Made by a program: the position numbers and the translations under genes
NCBI RefSeq assembly: GCF_031157375.1
Contig: NZ_JAVIFV010000001.1
Coordinates: 1 to 64,000 of the forward strand
Direction: 5' to 3'
Length of the DNA: 64,000 bases
Origin: Sphingosinicella sp. LHD-64
Lineage (GTDB): Bacteria > Pseudomonadota > Alphaproteobacteria > Sphingomonadales > Sphingomonadaceae
Notes under the pieces: generated by a model
Databases searched by the model: none
Seen by the model: only the letters and a program-made list of their open reading frames with translations
Told to the model about the DNA's origin: nothing
Part shown: in pieces, positions 34,226 to 46,436 of the stretch
Numbering within the stretch: the stretch's first letter is position 1
Layout: each line of letters starts with the position of its first letter

Positions 34226-36505
34226 ATGTTGCGTGCTGTCTTGTTCGTTTCCGCCAGCCTGCCCGCGATCTGCCTGCCTGCCGCGGCATCGGCGCAGACG
34301 GCCGGCGATGCCATGCAGGAGGTCGAGGAGATCGTCGTCACCGGCGAGAAGGTCGATCGCTCGCTGCAGGAAACGACGACCAGCGTGGCGGTCATTACCG
34401 CGCGGCGGATCGAGCAGGAGAATCTCCAGAGCCTGCGCGACATCTTCAACCGCACCGCCAACGTGTCGGAAACCTATGGCGCCGCTGGCTTCACCATTCG
34501 CGGCATCGCCAACAACGGCGTGTCGTCGGCGGGCGATGCGCCGCTCGCCACCGTCTATCTCGACGGCGCCGCCTTGCCCTCGTCGATCCTCTACGGCGCG
34601 CCGACCGACCTGTGGGACGTGGCGCAGGTCGAGATCCTGCGCGGGCCGCAATCGACCCTGCAGGGGCTCAACACCCTTGCCGGCGCGGTGATCCTGCGCA
34701 CCGCGGACCCGGGCAATGACTGGAACGGCCGCGCCCGGCTGTACCTCACCGATTCCGACGATCAGGCCTATGCGCTGGCCATCGGCGGCCCGCTCGTCGC
34801 CGACGAACTCGGCGTCCGGATCGCCGCCGAATATCGGGATTCCGACGGCTTCATCCGCAACGTCACCCGGAACGCGCCGGAAGACCCGCTCGAGACGCTG
34901 AACCTGCGCGGCGTGCTGCGCTGGACGCCGCGCGCGCTGCCCGGCCTCACCGCGCGGCTCAGCTACACCCGTTTCGAGCGCGAGGGCGCCTATCAGTTCG
35001 TCTATGTCGACACGACGGTGCCGGACTTCTTCGACCACCGCACGGTGCCGGACAACACGCCCAATGTCGGCAATATCGACGCCGACATCGCCAATCTCGA
35101 ACTCACCTACGACCTGTCGGATGCGTTCACCCTGACCAGCGTCACCTCCTACAACGCCGTGGTCGAATCGACCGCCTATGACGGCGACCGTGGACCGGCG
35201 AACCAGGGCTATGGCACCCAGGACCGCGACTATGACACGATTTCGCAGGAGCTGCGGCTGGCCTACGAATCCGGCCGGTTGAGCGGCCTGCTCGGCGCCT
35301 TCTACTATCGCCGCGACCAGGACTTCACCAACACCAGCCGCACCGACGTGCCGACCCCGGTGCCGACGATCGCGGCGGTGCTGCAGGGCGCCGGCTTTCC
35401 GGCGGCGACGGCGACGACCATCGCCACCCTTTACGCCCAGGCCCTGCCGGTCATTTCGGTCGACTACGCGTCGCTCGGCACCAGCGAGGTCGAGACCTTC
35501 GCGATCTTCGGCGACGGGCGCTGGCGGATCTTCGACCAGCTCTCGCTGATCGGCGGCTTCCGCTGGGATCACGAGGTCAACACGACCCAGAACACGTCCA
35601 CAGCGGTGTTTGCCGGAACCTATCCCAATCCGGCCGCATTCGGTGCGCCTGGCTCGCCCCTGTTTCTCGCTATCGCCGGCATCAACCAGGCGGTCGGCCA
35701 GTTCGTCGGCCAGGCCGCGGCGGTTACTCCGAGATCGCGGCGGACCTTCGATGCCTTCCTGCCCAAGTTCGGCCTCGACTATGATTTCACTGACGACCTC
35801 TCGGTCGCCTTCGTCGTCCAGCGCGGCTATCGTTCGGGCGGATCGAGCCAGAACATCGCGCGGGCAACCGTCGTCCCCTACGATCCCGAATATAGCTGGA
35901 ACTACGAGCTGTCGCTGCGCTCGCAGTGGCTCGACGGGGCGCTGACCCTCAACGCCAATGCCTTCTATATCGACTGGACCGACCAGCAGGTCTCGATCAA
36001 TTTCGGGCTCAACCTTTACGACTACAACACAGTCAATGCCGGCAGCAGCCACCTTTACGGTTTCGAGGTGGAGATGACCCACCGGCCGAGCCGGATGTTC
36101 GACTGGTACGTCTCGATCGGCCACACCCGCACCGAGTTCGACGAGTTCGCGATCGGCACGAGCCCGGAGGACGACCGCTCGGGCCAGGAATTCCCCTATG
36201 CCCCGCGCTGGACCTTCGCGGCGGGCGCCAACCTGCGCTTCGGCGGCGGTTTCTTCGCCAACGCCAATGCCAGCCACCGCAGCGGTGTCTTCACCGACGT
36301 TGCCGAGGATCAGTCGCTCTGGCGGGTCGGCAGCCGCACGCTCGTCAACGCGCGGATCGGCTATGAGATCGAGCACGTGACCATCTCCGCGTTCGTCAAC
36401 AATCTCTTCGACGAGGCGTATATCCAGTACAATGCGATCAGCCTGCAGCGGGCCGTGATCGGCGCCCCCCGGGTGTTCGGCCTGACGCTGGAGGGACGGT
36501 TTTGA
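34226..36505 (+). CDS. TonB-dependent outer-membrane receptor, probably iron-regulated
   Basis: A 759-residue receptor. From the chosen ATG a good signal peptide appears (MLRAVLFVSASLPAICLPAA...SAQ). TonB box EEIVVTGEK follows, then the plug (ITARRIEQENLQSLRDIFNR; FTIRGIANNG; VAQVEILRGPQSTLQGLNTL) and the barrel ending LTLEGRF. There is no STN domain, so unlike the other receptor it is not a transducer. With the Fur-like box upstream and a PepSY protein downstream, a ferric-siderophore role is likely. Its stop overlaps the next start by TTGA. A 13-codon N-terminal extension from 34187 is possible but would place the promoter inside the coding region. Confidence 0.9.
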   Translation: MLRAVLFVSASLPAICLPAAASAQTAGDAMQEVEEIVVTGEKVDRSLQETTTSVAVITARRIEQENLQSLRDIFNRTANVSETYGAAGFTIRGIANNGVSSAGDAPLATVYLDGAALPSSILYGAPTDLWDVAQVEILRGPQSTLQGLNTLAGAVILRTADPGNDWNGRARLYLTDSDDQAYALAIGGPLVADELGVRIAAEYRDSDGFIRNVTRNAPEDPLETLNLRGVLRWTPRALPGLTARLSYTRFEREGAYQFVYVDTTVPDFFDHRTVPDNTPNVGNIDADIANLELTYDLSDAFTLTSVTSYNAVVESTAYDGDRGPANQGYGTQDRDYDTISQELRLAYESGRLSGLLGAFYYRRDQDFTNTSRTDVPTPVPTIAAVLQGAGFPAATATTIATLYAQALPVISVDYASLGTSEVETFAIFGDGRWRIFDQLSLIGGFRWDHEVNTTQNTSTAVFAGTYPNPAAFGAPGSPLFLAIAGINQAVGQFVGQAAAVTPRSRRTFDAFLPKFGLDYDFTDDLSVAFVVQRGYRSGGSSQNIARATVVPYDPEYSWNYELSLRSQWLDGALTLNANAFYIDWTDQQVSINFGLNLYDYNTVNAGSSHLYGFEVEMTHRPSRMFDWYVSIGHTRTEFDEFAIGTSPEDDRSGQEFPYAPRWTFAAGANLRFGGGFFANANASHRSGVFTDVAEDQSLWRVGSRTLVNARIGYEIEHVTISAFVNNLFDEAYIQYNAISLQRAVIGAPRVFGLTLEGRF

Positions 36506-37089
36506 GCCTCGTCGCGCCCGGCGCGCTCGGCGGCGCGGCGATCCTGGGCGCCGCCGCCGGTGGCGCCTGGCTGCTGCAGCGCGCCTGGTGGCGGAAGACC
36601 GACCGGCGCCGGGCCTTCATTGTCGCCGGCTGGTCTCTCCTGGTCGTTCTCACCCTGGTCACCGCCTGGCTGCTGGGTTCGGCACGCGGCACCTTCACCG
36701 CTTTCACCCTGGTTTCGGTCGCCGCGCTCGCGGTCGTCGCAAGCGGGTTGCAGCGGCGCGCGGCACGCGCCGGGCGCACCCGGAACAACGAGAGCCTGGC
36801 GCCCGAACCGCTCGAGCGGCCGTCGACCTGGTGGCGCACGACGCTGCGCTGGCTGCTCGCCGGCCCGATCGGGATGATCGCGGCGATGGCCGTAGGCATC
36901 TGCTACGCCGTCTGGGTGCCCGGCGAGCCGCAGACCCGGCTGCTGATCGGCGGCCTGCTGGTTCCCGTCCTGTGGGGCGGGGCGATGGCCTGGACGCTCG
37001 CCGACAACCGTATCCTGCGCGCGACCGCGGTGCTGGTCGGCACCGCCTTCCTTGGCTTCGCCGCCTCGATCCTGAAAGGTTTCGCATGA
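36502..37089 (+). CDS. integral membrane protein of the TonB-receptor/PepSY operon
   Basis: A 195-residue membrane protein starting at a TTG that overlaps the receptor stop. Five or six hydrophobic segments are seen (GALGGAAILGAAAGGAWLL; AFIVAGWSLLVVLTLVTAWLL; FTLVSVAALAVVASGL; WLLAGPIGMIAAMAVGICYAV; LLIGGLLVPVLWGGAMAW; ATAVLVGTAFLGFAAS) with a basic loop between the third and fourth. Small membrane proteins of the DUF3325/DUF3649 kind occupy the same place between siderophore receptors and PepSY genes in other proteobacteria; this one plausibly fills that role, but membership is not certain. Ends in ATGA overlap. Confidence 0.75.
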   Translation: MSLVAPGALGGAAILGAAAGGAWLLQRAWWRKTDRRRAFIVAGWSLLVVLTLVTAWLLGSARGTFTAFTLVSVAALAVVASGLQRRAARAGRTRNNESLAPEPLERPSTWWRTTLRWLLAGPIGMIAAMAVGICYAVWVPGEPQTRLLIGGLLVPVLWGGAMAWTLADNRILRATAVLVGTAFLGFAASILKGFA

Positions 37090-38618
37090 ACGCGGACAGC
37101 GGAACGGCGCGCGCGCCGGCCAAGCGCAAGGCGTGGATTCCGGCCGATTTCGTCCGCGCCGTGCTGAAGGGGCACAGCCTGCTCGGCCTCGCCTTCGCCG
37201 CCGCGATCTACCTGGTCTGCCTGACCGGGACGGTCGCCGTGTTCGCCCGGGAGTTCCAGCGCTGGGAGAATCCGGCGATCGCGCCGATGACCGCCGCGTC
37301 GCCGGAGGCGGTCCAGACCGCGTTAAGCCAGGCGGTGGCCCGCGCCGGCCCGGGGGTCGAGCATGTCTATATGACATTGCCGGGCGCTGAGCTGCCGTGG
37401 CTGCTGGTCACCACCGATGTCGCCGGCCGCACGCAGAGCTGGGCGGCCGACGAGAGCGGCCGGATCACCGAATCAGCCGCCTCGCCCTGGACCGACTTTC
37501 TCACGGCGCTCCACATCAACCTCCATCTGCCGCGCAGCTGGGGCATCTTCCTCGTCGGGCTGACCGGGGTCGCCTTGCTGTCCTCGCTGATCTCCGGCCT
37601 GTTCGCCCACCCGCGGATCTTCCGCGACGCCTTCCACCTCAGGCTGGGCGGATCGCGGCGACTCCAGGAGGCCGATCTGCACAACCGGATCGGCGTCTGG
37701 GCATTGCCCTTCCATGTCCTCGTCTCGCTCACCGGTGCGTTGCTCGGGCTCACCACCATCATCGTCGGCGTGCTGGGACTCGCCTTGTTCCAGGGCGACG
37801 TAAACCGCGTCTACGATCTCTTCGTCCCGCCGCATCCGGCCGACAATCCCGAGGCCGCGCCGTTGCTCGACCTGCGGCCGATGTTCGCCCAGGTGGCGGA
37901 GCGCGCGCCGGGCGGGCGGGTCGAATATGTCTTCCTCGAACATCCCACCGAAATGGGCGGGGCGGCCCTGTTCAACGTCGATGACGGCTCGAGCAACCTG
38001 ACCAACGTCGATGCCTATGCGTTCGACCGCACCGGGCGGCTTTACCATGCCTCTCCGGCACGCGAAAACAATCTCGGCGAGCAGATCCTGGGCGCGCTCG
38101 GCACGCTGCATTTCGGCTGGTTCGGTGGCGGCATCATCAAGCTCGCCTACGGCCTGCTCGGCCTCGGGCTCACCTATCTTGCGGCCGGCGGCGTTTTCAT
38201 CTGGCTCGCCCGCAGGCGCGACAAGGGGCGGGCCGCGCCCGGGCTGGAGCGACTCTGGACCGCCGTCGTCTGGGGCCAGCCCCTGGCGCTGGCCGCGTCG
38301 GCCGTGGCGGTGATCCTGATCGGCGGGGCAGGCGCGCATGATGTCACCGTCGCCCTGCCGCTCGCCGTCTGGGGCGGCGTGACTCTCGCCTGTCTTGCCG
38401 CAGCGACGGTGATGAGCCCGGTGCGCCTGTCGGGGGTTGGCCGCGGGGCAAGCGGCGCATTGCTGGTCGTCGTCGTGCTGGCCCACGCGGCGCTCGCCGG
38501 CGGTCGTACGGCCGACATGACGGCCTGGGCAGTCAATGGCTGGCTGATGGCGATCGGCCTGTTGCTCCTGGCCACGGTGCTGAAGAGGCCCACGACAAAC
38601 TCCGGTGCAAGGCGGTAG
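37086..38618 (+). CDS. PepSY-domain membrane protein (ferric-siderophore reductase-like)
   Basis: A 510-residue inner-membrane protein of the PepSY-associated TM family (PiuB/FoxB-like). TM1 about 28-48 ([21 protein letters not shown]); two periplasmic PepSY regions (about 65-130 and 260-320); TM helices near 150-170, 210-235, 345-372 and a C-terminal set of three (395-505). His residues near membrane edges ([31 protein letters not shown]) are candidate haem ligands; family members reduce iron in ferrisiderophores at the periplasmic face. Last gene of the Fur-box operon. Confidence 0.85.
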   Translation: MNADSGTARAPAKRKAWIPADFVRAVLKGHSLLGLAFAAAIYLVCLTGTVAVFAREFQRWENPAIAPMTAASPEAVQTALSQAVARAGPGVEHVYMTLPGAELPWLLVTTDVAGRTQSWAADESGRITESAASPWTDFLTALHINLHLPRSWGIFLVGLTGVALLSSLISGLFAHPRIFRDAFHLRLGGSRRLQEADLHNRIGVWALPFHVLVSLTGALLGLTTIIVGVLGLALFQGDVNRVYDLFVPPHPADNPEAAPLLDLRPMFAQVAERAPGGRVEYVFLEHPTEMGGAALFNVDDGSSNLTNVDAYAFDRTGRLYHASPARENNLGEQILGALGTLHFGWFGGGIIKLAYGLLGLGLTYLAAGGVFIWLARRRDKGRAAPGLERLWTAVVWGQPLALAASAVAVILIGGAGAHDVTVALPLAVWGGVTLACLAAATVMSPVRLSGVGRGASGALLVVVVLAHAALAGGRTADMTAWAVNGWLMAIGLLLLATVLKRPTTNSGARR

Positions 38619-38625
38619 CCCGCGC

Positions 38626-39105
38626 TCAGCTGTCGCCGAGTATCTTGCGGGACAGGATGGCCGAAACCCGATCGGCGAGCACTTGCAGCGCGGCCATCGT
38701 CTCGTGCGCGCTGAGCAGGCGGGGCGCGGGATCGATCGCGCACAGGGTTCCGTAGAAGCTGCCGTCGGCCAGCACGACGGGCAGCGAGGCATAGCTCTCG
38801 AATCCATAGAGGGCGGGCACGGGATGCGTCCGCCAGTCCGGGTCCGCGCCGATATGGTCGATGACGATCGCCCGGCCGTCGCGGCGGATGTCGTCGCAGA
38901 TCGTCTTCTTGATCTCCAGCTCGTCGCCGGGGTTGAGTCCGAACTCGATCCGGTCCTCGACCTGGGCGGCGATCCAGCGGGTTTCCGTAACACGTGCCAC
39001 CGCGGCGAACCCCATGCCGGTCACCCGGCAGACCTCATGCAGGATCTCGACGATCGCCGCGTCGTCCCCTTGCTCCGCCACCTCCCCGGCAAAGTCGTCC
39101 CTCAT
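38626..39105 (-). CDS. stand-alone GAF-domain protein
   Basis: A 159-residue soluble protein made of a single GAF domain (about 15-155): [33 protein letters not shown], then [50 protein letters not shown], the common GAF core. No output domain is attached, so it would sense a ligand and act through a partner. Related segments are found in GAF-histidine kinases. It converges on the PepSY gene (7 bases apart) and is divergent from clpP. Confidence 0.85.
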   Translation of the reverse strand: MRDDFAGEVAEQGDDAAIVEILHEVCRVTGMGFAAVARVTETRWIAAQVEDRIEFGLNPGDELEIKKTICDDIRRDGRAIVIDHIGADPDWRTHPVPALYGFESYASLPVVLADGSFYGTLCAIDPAPRLLSAHETMAALQVLADRVSAILSRKILGDS

Positions 39106-39180
39106 GCCGGAACGCTAGCGGAACGGAGCGTCGAATGCATTAACCGAACGCAGCCGATCATGCCGGCCGCCACGTCGCCC

Positions 39181-39209
39181 CTTGAACCTTGGCGACGATC
39201 CTCCGATGT
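39181..39209 (+). promoter_or_regulatory. RpoH-like heat-shock promoter of clpP
   Basis: CTTGAA (39181-39186), preceded by CGCCC, a 16-base spacer and CCGATGT (39203-39209). This fits the sigma-32 consensus (CTTGAA, then CCCCAT-T) with a few mismatches at the -10. The start codon is 47 bases further on. Confidence 0.5.
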
Positions 39210-39255
39210 TGCCTGTTGTCGACCAACACCCAGGCAACAGGATCTCATCGCAGCC

Positions 39256-39894
39256 ATGGACCACAAGGACATCATCGCCGGGCTCGTCCCCATCGTCATC
39301 GAGCAGTCGAACCGCGGCGAGCGCAGCTTCGACATCTATTCGCGGCTGCTGCGCGAGCGGATCGTGTTCGTGACCGGGCCGGTCGAGGACCATATGGCGA
39401 CGCTGGTCACCGCCCAGCTGCTCTACCTCGAATCGGAAAACCCCAAGAAAGACATCTACATGTACATCAACTCGCCGGGCGGGGTCGTCACGGCGGGCAT
39501 GGCCATCCATGACACGATGCAGTACATCCGCCCGCGCGTCGGGACGGTCTGCATCGGCCAGGCCGCCTCGATGGGCGCGTTCCTGCTCTCGGCCGGCGAG
39601 CCCGGCATGCGGGTCGCCCTCACCAATGCGCGGATCATGATCCATCAGCCTTCCGGCGGCGCCCAGGGCATGGCGAGCGACATCGAGATCCAGGCGCGCG
39701 AGATCCTGCGCATTCGTCACCGGATGAACGAGCTGATGGCCGGCTTCACCGGCCGCACGCTCGAGGAGATCGAGAAGAATGTGGAGCGCGACAAGTTCTT
39801 CTCGGCGCTCGAGGCGAAGGAGTTCGGTCTGGTCGACGAGGTGTTCGACAAGCGTCCGGTGCCGGCGGACGAGGAGGCCGCCAAGGCGGCCTGA
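39256..39894 (+). CDS. clpP: ATP-dependent Clp protease proteolytic subunit
   Basis: Serine peptidase of 212 residues; fourteen subunits form the chamber that degrades proteins fed by ClpX or ClpA. The catalytic triad is S105 (GQAASMGAF), H130 (IMIHQPSGG) and D179 (VERDKFFSA). The N-terminal part [23 protein letters not shown] is canonical and shows that the ATG at 39256 is right; in-frame sequence upstream is non-coding. clpX follows after 157 bases in the same direction. Confidence 0.97.
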   Translation: MDHKDIIAGLVPIVIEQSNRGERSFDIYSRLLRERIVFVTGPVEDHMATLVTAQLLYLESENPKKDIYMYINSPGGVVTAGMAIHDTMQYIRPRVGTVCIGQAASMGAFLLSAGEPGMRVALTNARIMIHQPSGGAQGMASDIEIQAREILRIRHRMNELMAGFTGRTLEEIEKNVERDKFFSALEAKEFGLVDEVFDKRPVPADEEAAKAA

Positions 39895-40051
39895 GCGAGA
39901 TGAGGACGGCCCCGGTGCCCGGCTTAAGGCCCGGTCGCCGCGCCGCCCCACTCTGGAGCGGTTTAACGATTCAGGCATTGTGGTCGTGATAATTTGCCGT
40001 CAGGATATGTGCCCGTTGTAAAGCGGGCCCGGATGGCCCGAAGGAAAGAGT

Positions 40052-41308
40052 ATGACGAAGCTGAGTGGCGGCGATAGCAAGAGCACCCTGTACTGCTCGT
40101 TCTGCGGCAAGTCCCAGCACGAAGTGCGCAAGCTGATCGCCGGCCCGACCGTGTTCATCTGCGACGAATGCGTCGAGCTGTGCAACGACATCATCCGCGA
40201 GGAAACCAAGTCGGCCCTTGTGAAGACCCGCGATGGCGTGCCGACGCCGTTGGAGATCTGCAGGCATCTCGACGATTATGTGATCGGACAGAACCGCGCC
40301 AAGCGCGTCCTCTCTGTCGCCGTCCACAATCACTACAAGCGACTCGCCCATGGCGCGAAGTCGGGCGAGGTCGAGCTTTCGAAATCGAACATCCTGCTCG
40401 TCGGACCGACCGGCTGCGGCAAGACGCTGCTCGCCCAGACGCTGGCGCGCCTGCTCGACGTGCCGTTCACCATGGCCGACGCCACGACGCTCACTGAAGC
40501 CGGCTATGTCGGCGAGGATGTCGAGAACATCATCCTCAAGCTGCTCCAGGCATCGGACTACAATGTCGAGCGGGCGCAGCGCGGGATCGTCTATATCGAC
40601 GAGATCGACAAGATCAGCCGCAAATCGGACAATCCGTCCATCACCCGCGACGTCTCGGGCGAGGGCGTCCAGCAGGCGCTGCTCAAGATGATGGAGGGCA
40701 CCGTCGCCTCCGTTCCGCCGCAGGGCGGGCGCAAGCATCCGCAGCAGGAGTTCCTGCAGGTCGACACGACCAACATCCTGTTCATCTGCGGCGGCGCCTT
40801 CGCCGGCCTCGAGAAGATCATCGCGGACCGGCTGGAGGGCAAGTCGATCGGCTTCGGCGCCCATGTCGCCGCGCCAGAGGAGCGTCGCACCGGCGAGATC
40901 CTTCGCCAGGGTGAACCGGACGACCTCCTGAAGTTCGGCCTCATCCCCGAATTCGTCGGCCGCCTGCCGGTGATCGCGACGCTGGAGGACCTCGACACCG
41001 AAGCGCTCGTCAAGATTCTCCAGGAGCCGAAGAACGCGCTGGTGAAGCAATATTCCAAGCTGTTCGACATGGAAGACGTGAAGCTCACCTTCACCGACGA
41101 GGCGCTGGTCGCGGTCGCCAAGAAGGCGATCGAGCGCAAGACCGGTGCGCGCGGCCTCCGGTCGATCCTCGAGAACATCCTTCTCGACACGATGTTCGAC
41201 CTGCCCAGCATGGACGGCGTCGACGAGGTGCTGATCGACAAGGATGTCGTCGCCGGCACCAAGGAGCCGGTGCGGGTGTTCGCCAAGAAGGCTGAGGACG
41301 CGGCCTGA
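40052..41308 (+). CDS. clpX: ATP-dependent Clp protease ATP-binding subunit ClpX
   Basis: AAA+ unfoldase of 418 residues that recognises tagged or damaged proteins and feeds ClpP. The N-terminal zinc-binding domain has C15, C18, C37 and C40. Walker A is GPTGCGKT, Walker [11 protein letters not shown], and sensor regions follow ([23 protein letters not shown]). The pore loop GYVGEDVE and the ClpP-docking IGF loop (SIGFGAHV) are present. RBS GAAGGAAAGAG. In alphaproteobacteria ClpXP is essential for cell-cycle control. Confidence 0.97.
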   Translation: MTKLSGGDSKSTLYCSFCGKSQHEVRKLIAGPTVFICDECVELCNDIIREETKSALVKTRDGVPTPLEICRHLDDYVIGQNRAKRVLSVAVHNHYKRLAHGAKSGEVELSKSNILLVGPTGCGKTLLAQTLARLLDVPFTMADATTLTEAGYVGEDVENIILKLLQASDYNVERAQRGIVYIDEIDKISRKSDNPSITRDVSGEGVQQALLKMMEGTVASVPPQGGRKHPQQEFLQVDTTNILFICGGAFAGLEKIIADRLEGKSIGFGAHVAAPEERRTGEILRQGEPDDLLKFGLIPEFVGRLPVIATLEDLDTEALVKILQEPKNALVKQYSKLFDMEDVKLTFTDEALVAVAKKAIERKTGARGLRSILENILLDTMFDLPSMDGVDEVLIDKDVVAGTKEPVRVFAKKAEDAA

Positions 41309-41361
41309 GCACCGACGCCGAACCGCTCGTCCCGGACGAGGGTCGGCTTTTCGATCGCGCG

Positions 41362-42432
41362 ATGCTGCCCAAATGGTCGCTGGCGCTTCCGGCGCTGGGT
41401 CTCGTCGCGCTCGCGATCGGGCTGGCGAAGCTGGGCACGCCTGGCATCCTCGCCGCGGGCGCGATCCTGATCGGCTGCGTTCTCGCCGCGGTCCATCACG
41501 CCGAGGTTGTCGCGCATCGCGTCGGCGAGCCGTTCGGTACGTTGGTCCTCGCCGTCGCGGTCACGGTGATCGAGGTGTCGCTGATCGTCTCGCTGATGCT
41601 CTCGAATGCCGGCGATGCAGCGACGCTGGCCCGCGACACCGTGTTCGCCGCGATCATGCTGATCCTCAACGGCATCGTCGGCCTGTGCCTGCTCTCCGGC
41701 GGCATGCGACATCACGAGCAGAGCTTCATGCAGCAGGGCGTCAGCGCCGCGCTTTGCGTGCTGGCGGCGATGTCGGTCCTGACCCTGGTCCTGCCCAATT
41801 ACCTATCGAGCGCGGCCGGTCCCGCCTTCTCACCGTCACAGCTCCTGTTCACCGCCATCGTCTCGCTGCTGCTCTACGCGACTTTCGTGCTGGTCCAGAC
41901 GGTGCGGCACCGCGACTATTTCCTGCCGGAAGGCGGCGGCGACCTGCCGGAAGACGCGCATGCCGCACCGCCCTCGCTGGCGCAGACCCGGATCGCCTTC
42001 GGCCTGCTGCTCGTCGCCCTGGTCGGGGTTGTGCTGCTGGCCAAGGGGCTGGCACCGACCATCGAGGGCGCGGTGGCCGGGGCAGGGCTGCCCTATGCCC
42101 TGGTCGGCATCGTCATCGCCGCGCTGGTGCTCGCGCCCGAAAGTCTCGCCGCGTTGAAGGCGACGCGGCGCAACCGCCTCCAGACCAGCCTCAATCTCGC
42201 CCTCGGCTCGGCCCTTGCGACGATCGGCCTCACCATTCCGACGGTTGCCGTCGTCTCGCTCGTCATGGGCTGGGAGCTGCATCTCGGCATCGGCCCCAAG
42301 GCGCTGACCCTGCTCGGCCTGTCGCTCTTCGTCTCGGTGATCTCGCTGAGCACCGGGCGCACGACGATTCTTCAGGGGATCGTTCACCTGGTCATCCTCG
42401 CCGCCTATCTGTTCGTGACGATCGTGCCCTGA
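41362..42432 (+). CDS. calcium/proton (Ca2+:H+) antiporter, ChaA family
   Basis: Inner-membrane cation/proton exchanger of 356 residues with about 11 TM helices. The two CaCA alpha-repeat motifs are visible: [26 protein letters not shown] and [39 protein letters not shown]. Family members expel Ca2+, and ChaA also Na+ or K+, in exchange for protons. The first standard start, ATG at 41362, has no visible Shine-Dalgarno. The frame is open back to a CTG at 41305 that overlaps the clpX stop (CTGA) and has GAGGAC upstream, which would add 19 residues ([18 protein letters not shown]). The stated start is therefore the minimum. Confidence 0.88.
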   Translation: MLPKWSLALPALGLVALAIGLAKLGTPGILAAGAILIGCVLAAVHHAEVVAHRVGEPFGTLVLAVAVTVIEVSLIVSLMLSNAGDAATLARDTVFAAIMLILNGIVGLCLLSGGMRHHEQSFMQQGVSAALCVLAAMSVLTLVLPNYLSSAAGPAFSPSQLLFTAIVSLLLYATFVLVQTVRHRDYFLPEGGGDLPEDAHAAPPSLAQTRIAFGLLLVALVGVVLLAKGLAPTIEGAVAGAGLPYALVGIVIAALVLAPESLAALKATRRNRLQTSLNLALGSALATIGLTIPTVAVVSLVMGWELHLGIGPKALTLLGLSLFVSVISLSTGRTTILQGIVHLVILAAYLFVTIVP

Positions 42433-42448
42433 GGCACGCGCGAGCGCG

Positions 42449-43249
42449 CTATTTCTCGCCCTTGCCGTCCTGGACCGGTTCGGCGCTCCGTGAGGCGCTG
42501 CTTCCGGCATTCCCCGGGGAGCCACCGCCTCGTGGCGTCGCTTCCGCGCCGCGCCATGGCGTGGTCGCGACGTTGTAGCGGTTGACCTCCTGCTGGGTGA
42601 GGCAGCGGCGGGTTTCGCGGTTGCGGGCGTCCTGGACCGCGCTCGTCCGGTACATCACCTCGGTCAGGAGGTTGCGCGAGACGCCCATGCGGATCAGGAA
42701 ATCATTGTCCTCGCTGGCGAGCAGGGCCGATTGCTGCTCGATCTCGCCGATCAGGCCGATCGTGTTGTCCTCGCCCTGCGCGACCTCCTGGCGGATGACC
42801 TCGCGGTTGTTGGTGTGCGTGAACATATGGACGATGAACAGGCCGCCATTGTCCACGAAGCGGGCGATGCCGCCCATGAACAGGAAGTTGCAGGCGGAGA
42901 AGCAGGCATAGCCGTTCGGGATTCGCGTCGGGATGCCCGCCTCGCGGATGATCCGGCCTGCCTGGTTGCCGACCCGGGCGTTGCCGCCCGGCGATCGCAG
43001 CCAGAGCTCCTCGGCCTGCGGATTGTCGCGCAGCGCCGCCTCGAGCCGCGGCACGAGATTGTCGTCGATGAAGCCCTCGGCGACCAGCACGTTGCGGCCG
43101 CCCGCCTGCTGCGGCGTGAACGTCATCTGACGGTTGAGCGACCAGCCCGGATTTTGCGGGCAGGTCGGGTTGTTGGGGTCGCGCTGCGCCTGCGCCGCCT
43201 GCGCGAAGGCGAGGGCGGCGAGGGCAACGAAGGACGCATACCGGCGCAA
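42449..43249 (-). CDS. periplasmic ClpP/crotonase-fold protein (COG3904-like)
   Basis: A 266-residue exported protein with a ClpP-like core. The start is a TTG at 43247-43249: GGGAGA lies 6 bases upstream and it begins a good signal peptide (MRRYASFVALAALAFAQAAQAQ); no ATG or GTG fits. The core reads AEGFIDDNLVPRLEAALRDN, ELWLRSPGGNARVGNQAGRII, then YACFSACNFLFMGG with S118 as candidate nucleophile and FIVHMF with H141. The order SPGG-Ser-His matches ClpP and SppA folds. Proteolysis is inferred, not shown. The C-terminal tail is low-complexity. It is downstream of the glycine-zipper gene on the same strand (29 bases). Confidence 0.8.
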   Translation of the reverse strand: MRRYASFVALAALAFAQAAQAQRDPNNPTCPQNPGWSLNRQMTFTPQQAGGRNVLVAEGFIDDNLVPRLEAALRDNPQAEELWLRSPGGNARVGNQAGRIIREAGIPTRIPNGYACFSACNFLFMGGIARFVDNGGLFIVHMFTHTNNREVIRQEVAQGEDNTIGLIGEIEQQSALLASEDNDFLIRMGVSRNLLTEVMYRTSAVQDARNRETRRCLTQQEVNRYNVATTPWRGAEATPRGGGSPGNAGSSASRSAEPVQDGKGEK

Positions 43250-43278
43250 CGCGAATCTCCCGAGGTCAGTCAAACAGA

Positions 43279-43797
43279 TCAGACGCGGACATAACGGGTC
43301 GACGGCGGGCGGCGGCACATGCGCTTGGGCGCGCGCGTCTCTTCGCCGTCGACGATGACGATATCGGTGACGGTCATGCAATCGCCGCCGCCGGCTTCCG
43401 CCTGCTGCGCGGTGACTTCGGAGCGGCCGGTGACGCCCGCACGCGTCTCGCTCTGCCACTCCACGGAGGTGCCGACGCCGCCACGGAGCGCCTCGTCGGT
43501 CGCCGCGGCCGCCTTCTGCTGCTCGCACTGGTCGAGCAGGCTGGCGATCGCCTCGCCCAGCATCTCGCCGATCGGCAGGTTGTTGGCGATCATGCCGCCG
43601 ACGCCGCCCATCCGGCCGCCGACCGCGCCGGCGATGCCGCCCAGCATGCTGCCGATGCCACGGCCGCGCTGGCGGCGGGTCTCGGAGCTCGGGCACTGGC
43701 CGCCATTGTCCTGCCAGGCCAGCGCCGGCGCGGCGACGGGGATCACCGTCATCGAGGCGAGCGCCATCGGCGCTGCGATAATCAGAGCGCGAAACAT
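43279..43797 (-). CDS. secreted glycine-zipper surface-antigen-like protein
   Basis: A 172-residue protein with signal peptide (about 1-28, ending APALAW). A glycine-zipper stretch at about 45-75 (GRGIGSMLGGIAGAVGGRMGGVGGMI) would insert in or contact a membrane, as in 17-kDa surface antigens. The C-terminal half is polar, with two Cys (GDCMTVTDIVIVDGEETRAPKRMC) that may form a disulfide and resembles the C-terminal module of outer-membrane surface antigens. GGGAGGGAC precedes the ATG. It probably forms an operon with the ClpP-fold gene; both are divergent from lon. Confidence 0.8.
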   Translation of the reverse strand: MFRALIIAAPMALASMTVIPVAAPALAWQDNGGQCPSSETRRQRGRGIGSMLGGIAGAVGGRMGGVGGMIANNLPIGEMLGEAIASLLDQCEQQKAAAATDEALRGGVGTSVEWQSETRAGVTGRSEVTAQQAEAGGGDCMTVTDIVIVDGEETRAPKRMCRRPPSTRYVRV

Positions 43798-43894
43798 AGA
43801 AAGTCCCTCCCCACTAAAGGCCGGAAATTTTAGACCTCCCCCGGTAGGGGGTCAATTGCAAAGCGTCTCTTTCGCCGGCGTTAACGCGACTTCA

Positions 43895-43923
43895 TTGATG
43901 CCGCCCTATAACCGCCCCATATA
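43895..43923 (+). promoter_or_regulatory. promoter of lon, with RpoH-like -10
   Basis: TTGATG (43895-43900), 17-base spacer and CATATA (43918-43923) fit a housekeeping promoter. The same stretch holds CCCCATAT (43915-43922), a perfect match to the sigma-32 -10, with ATTGAT 15 bases before it as a weaker -35. Overlapping housekeeping and heat-shock use is plausible for lon, which starts 40 bases downstream. Confidence 0.6.
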
Positions 43924-43962
43924 GCGGACGAGCGGACCCATCGTCCGCGCCCTGGAGTCTAC

Positions 43963-46374
<2,412 letters not shown>

Positions 46375-46398
46375 CGTTCGTCGTGACGAATGGTCCGG

Positions 46399-46436
46399 AA
46401 GAGGCGCTTTTCGGGTGAAAGGCGCCTCTTTCCTTT
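46399..46436 (+). terminator. Rho-independent terminator of lon
   Basis: AAGAGGCGCTTTTC (46399-46412) pairs with GAAAGGCGCCTCTT (46417-46430) with a single mismatch, loop GGGT, then a T-rich tail (TTTCCTTT). It begins 24 bases after the lon stop. Confidence 0.8.

Noticed and set aside
39960-40010. Promoter of clpX (TTGTGG about 18 bases before GGATAT)
   Set aside because: The match is weak and the spacing ambiguous; a promoter is expected here but the sequence does not settle it.
43833-43853. Strong GC hairpin (GACCTCCCCC / GGGGGTC) as a terminator
   Set aside because: It lies between divergent genes, so no transcript ends there, and no T-tract follows; it may be part of the leader of the glycine-zipper gene.
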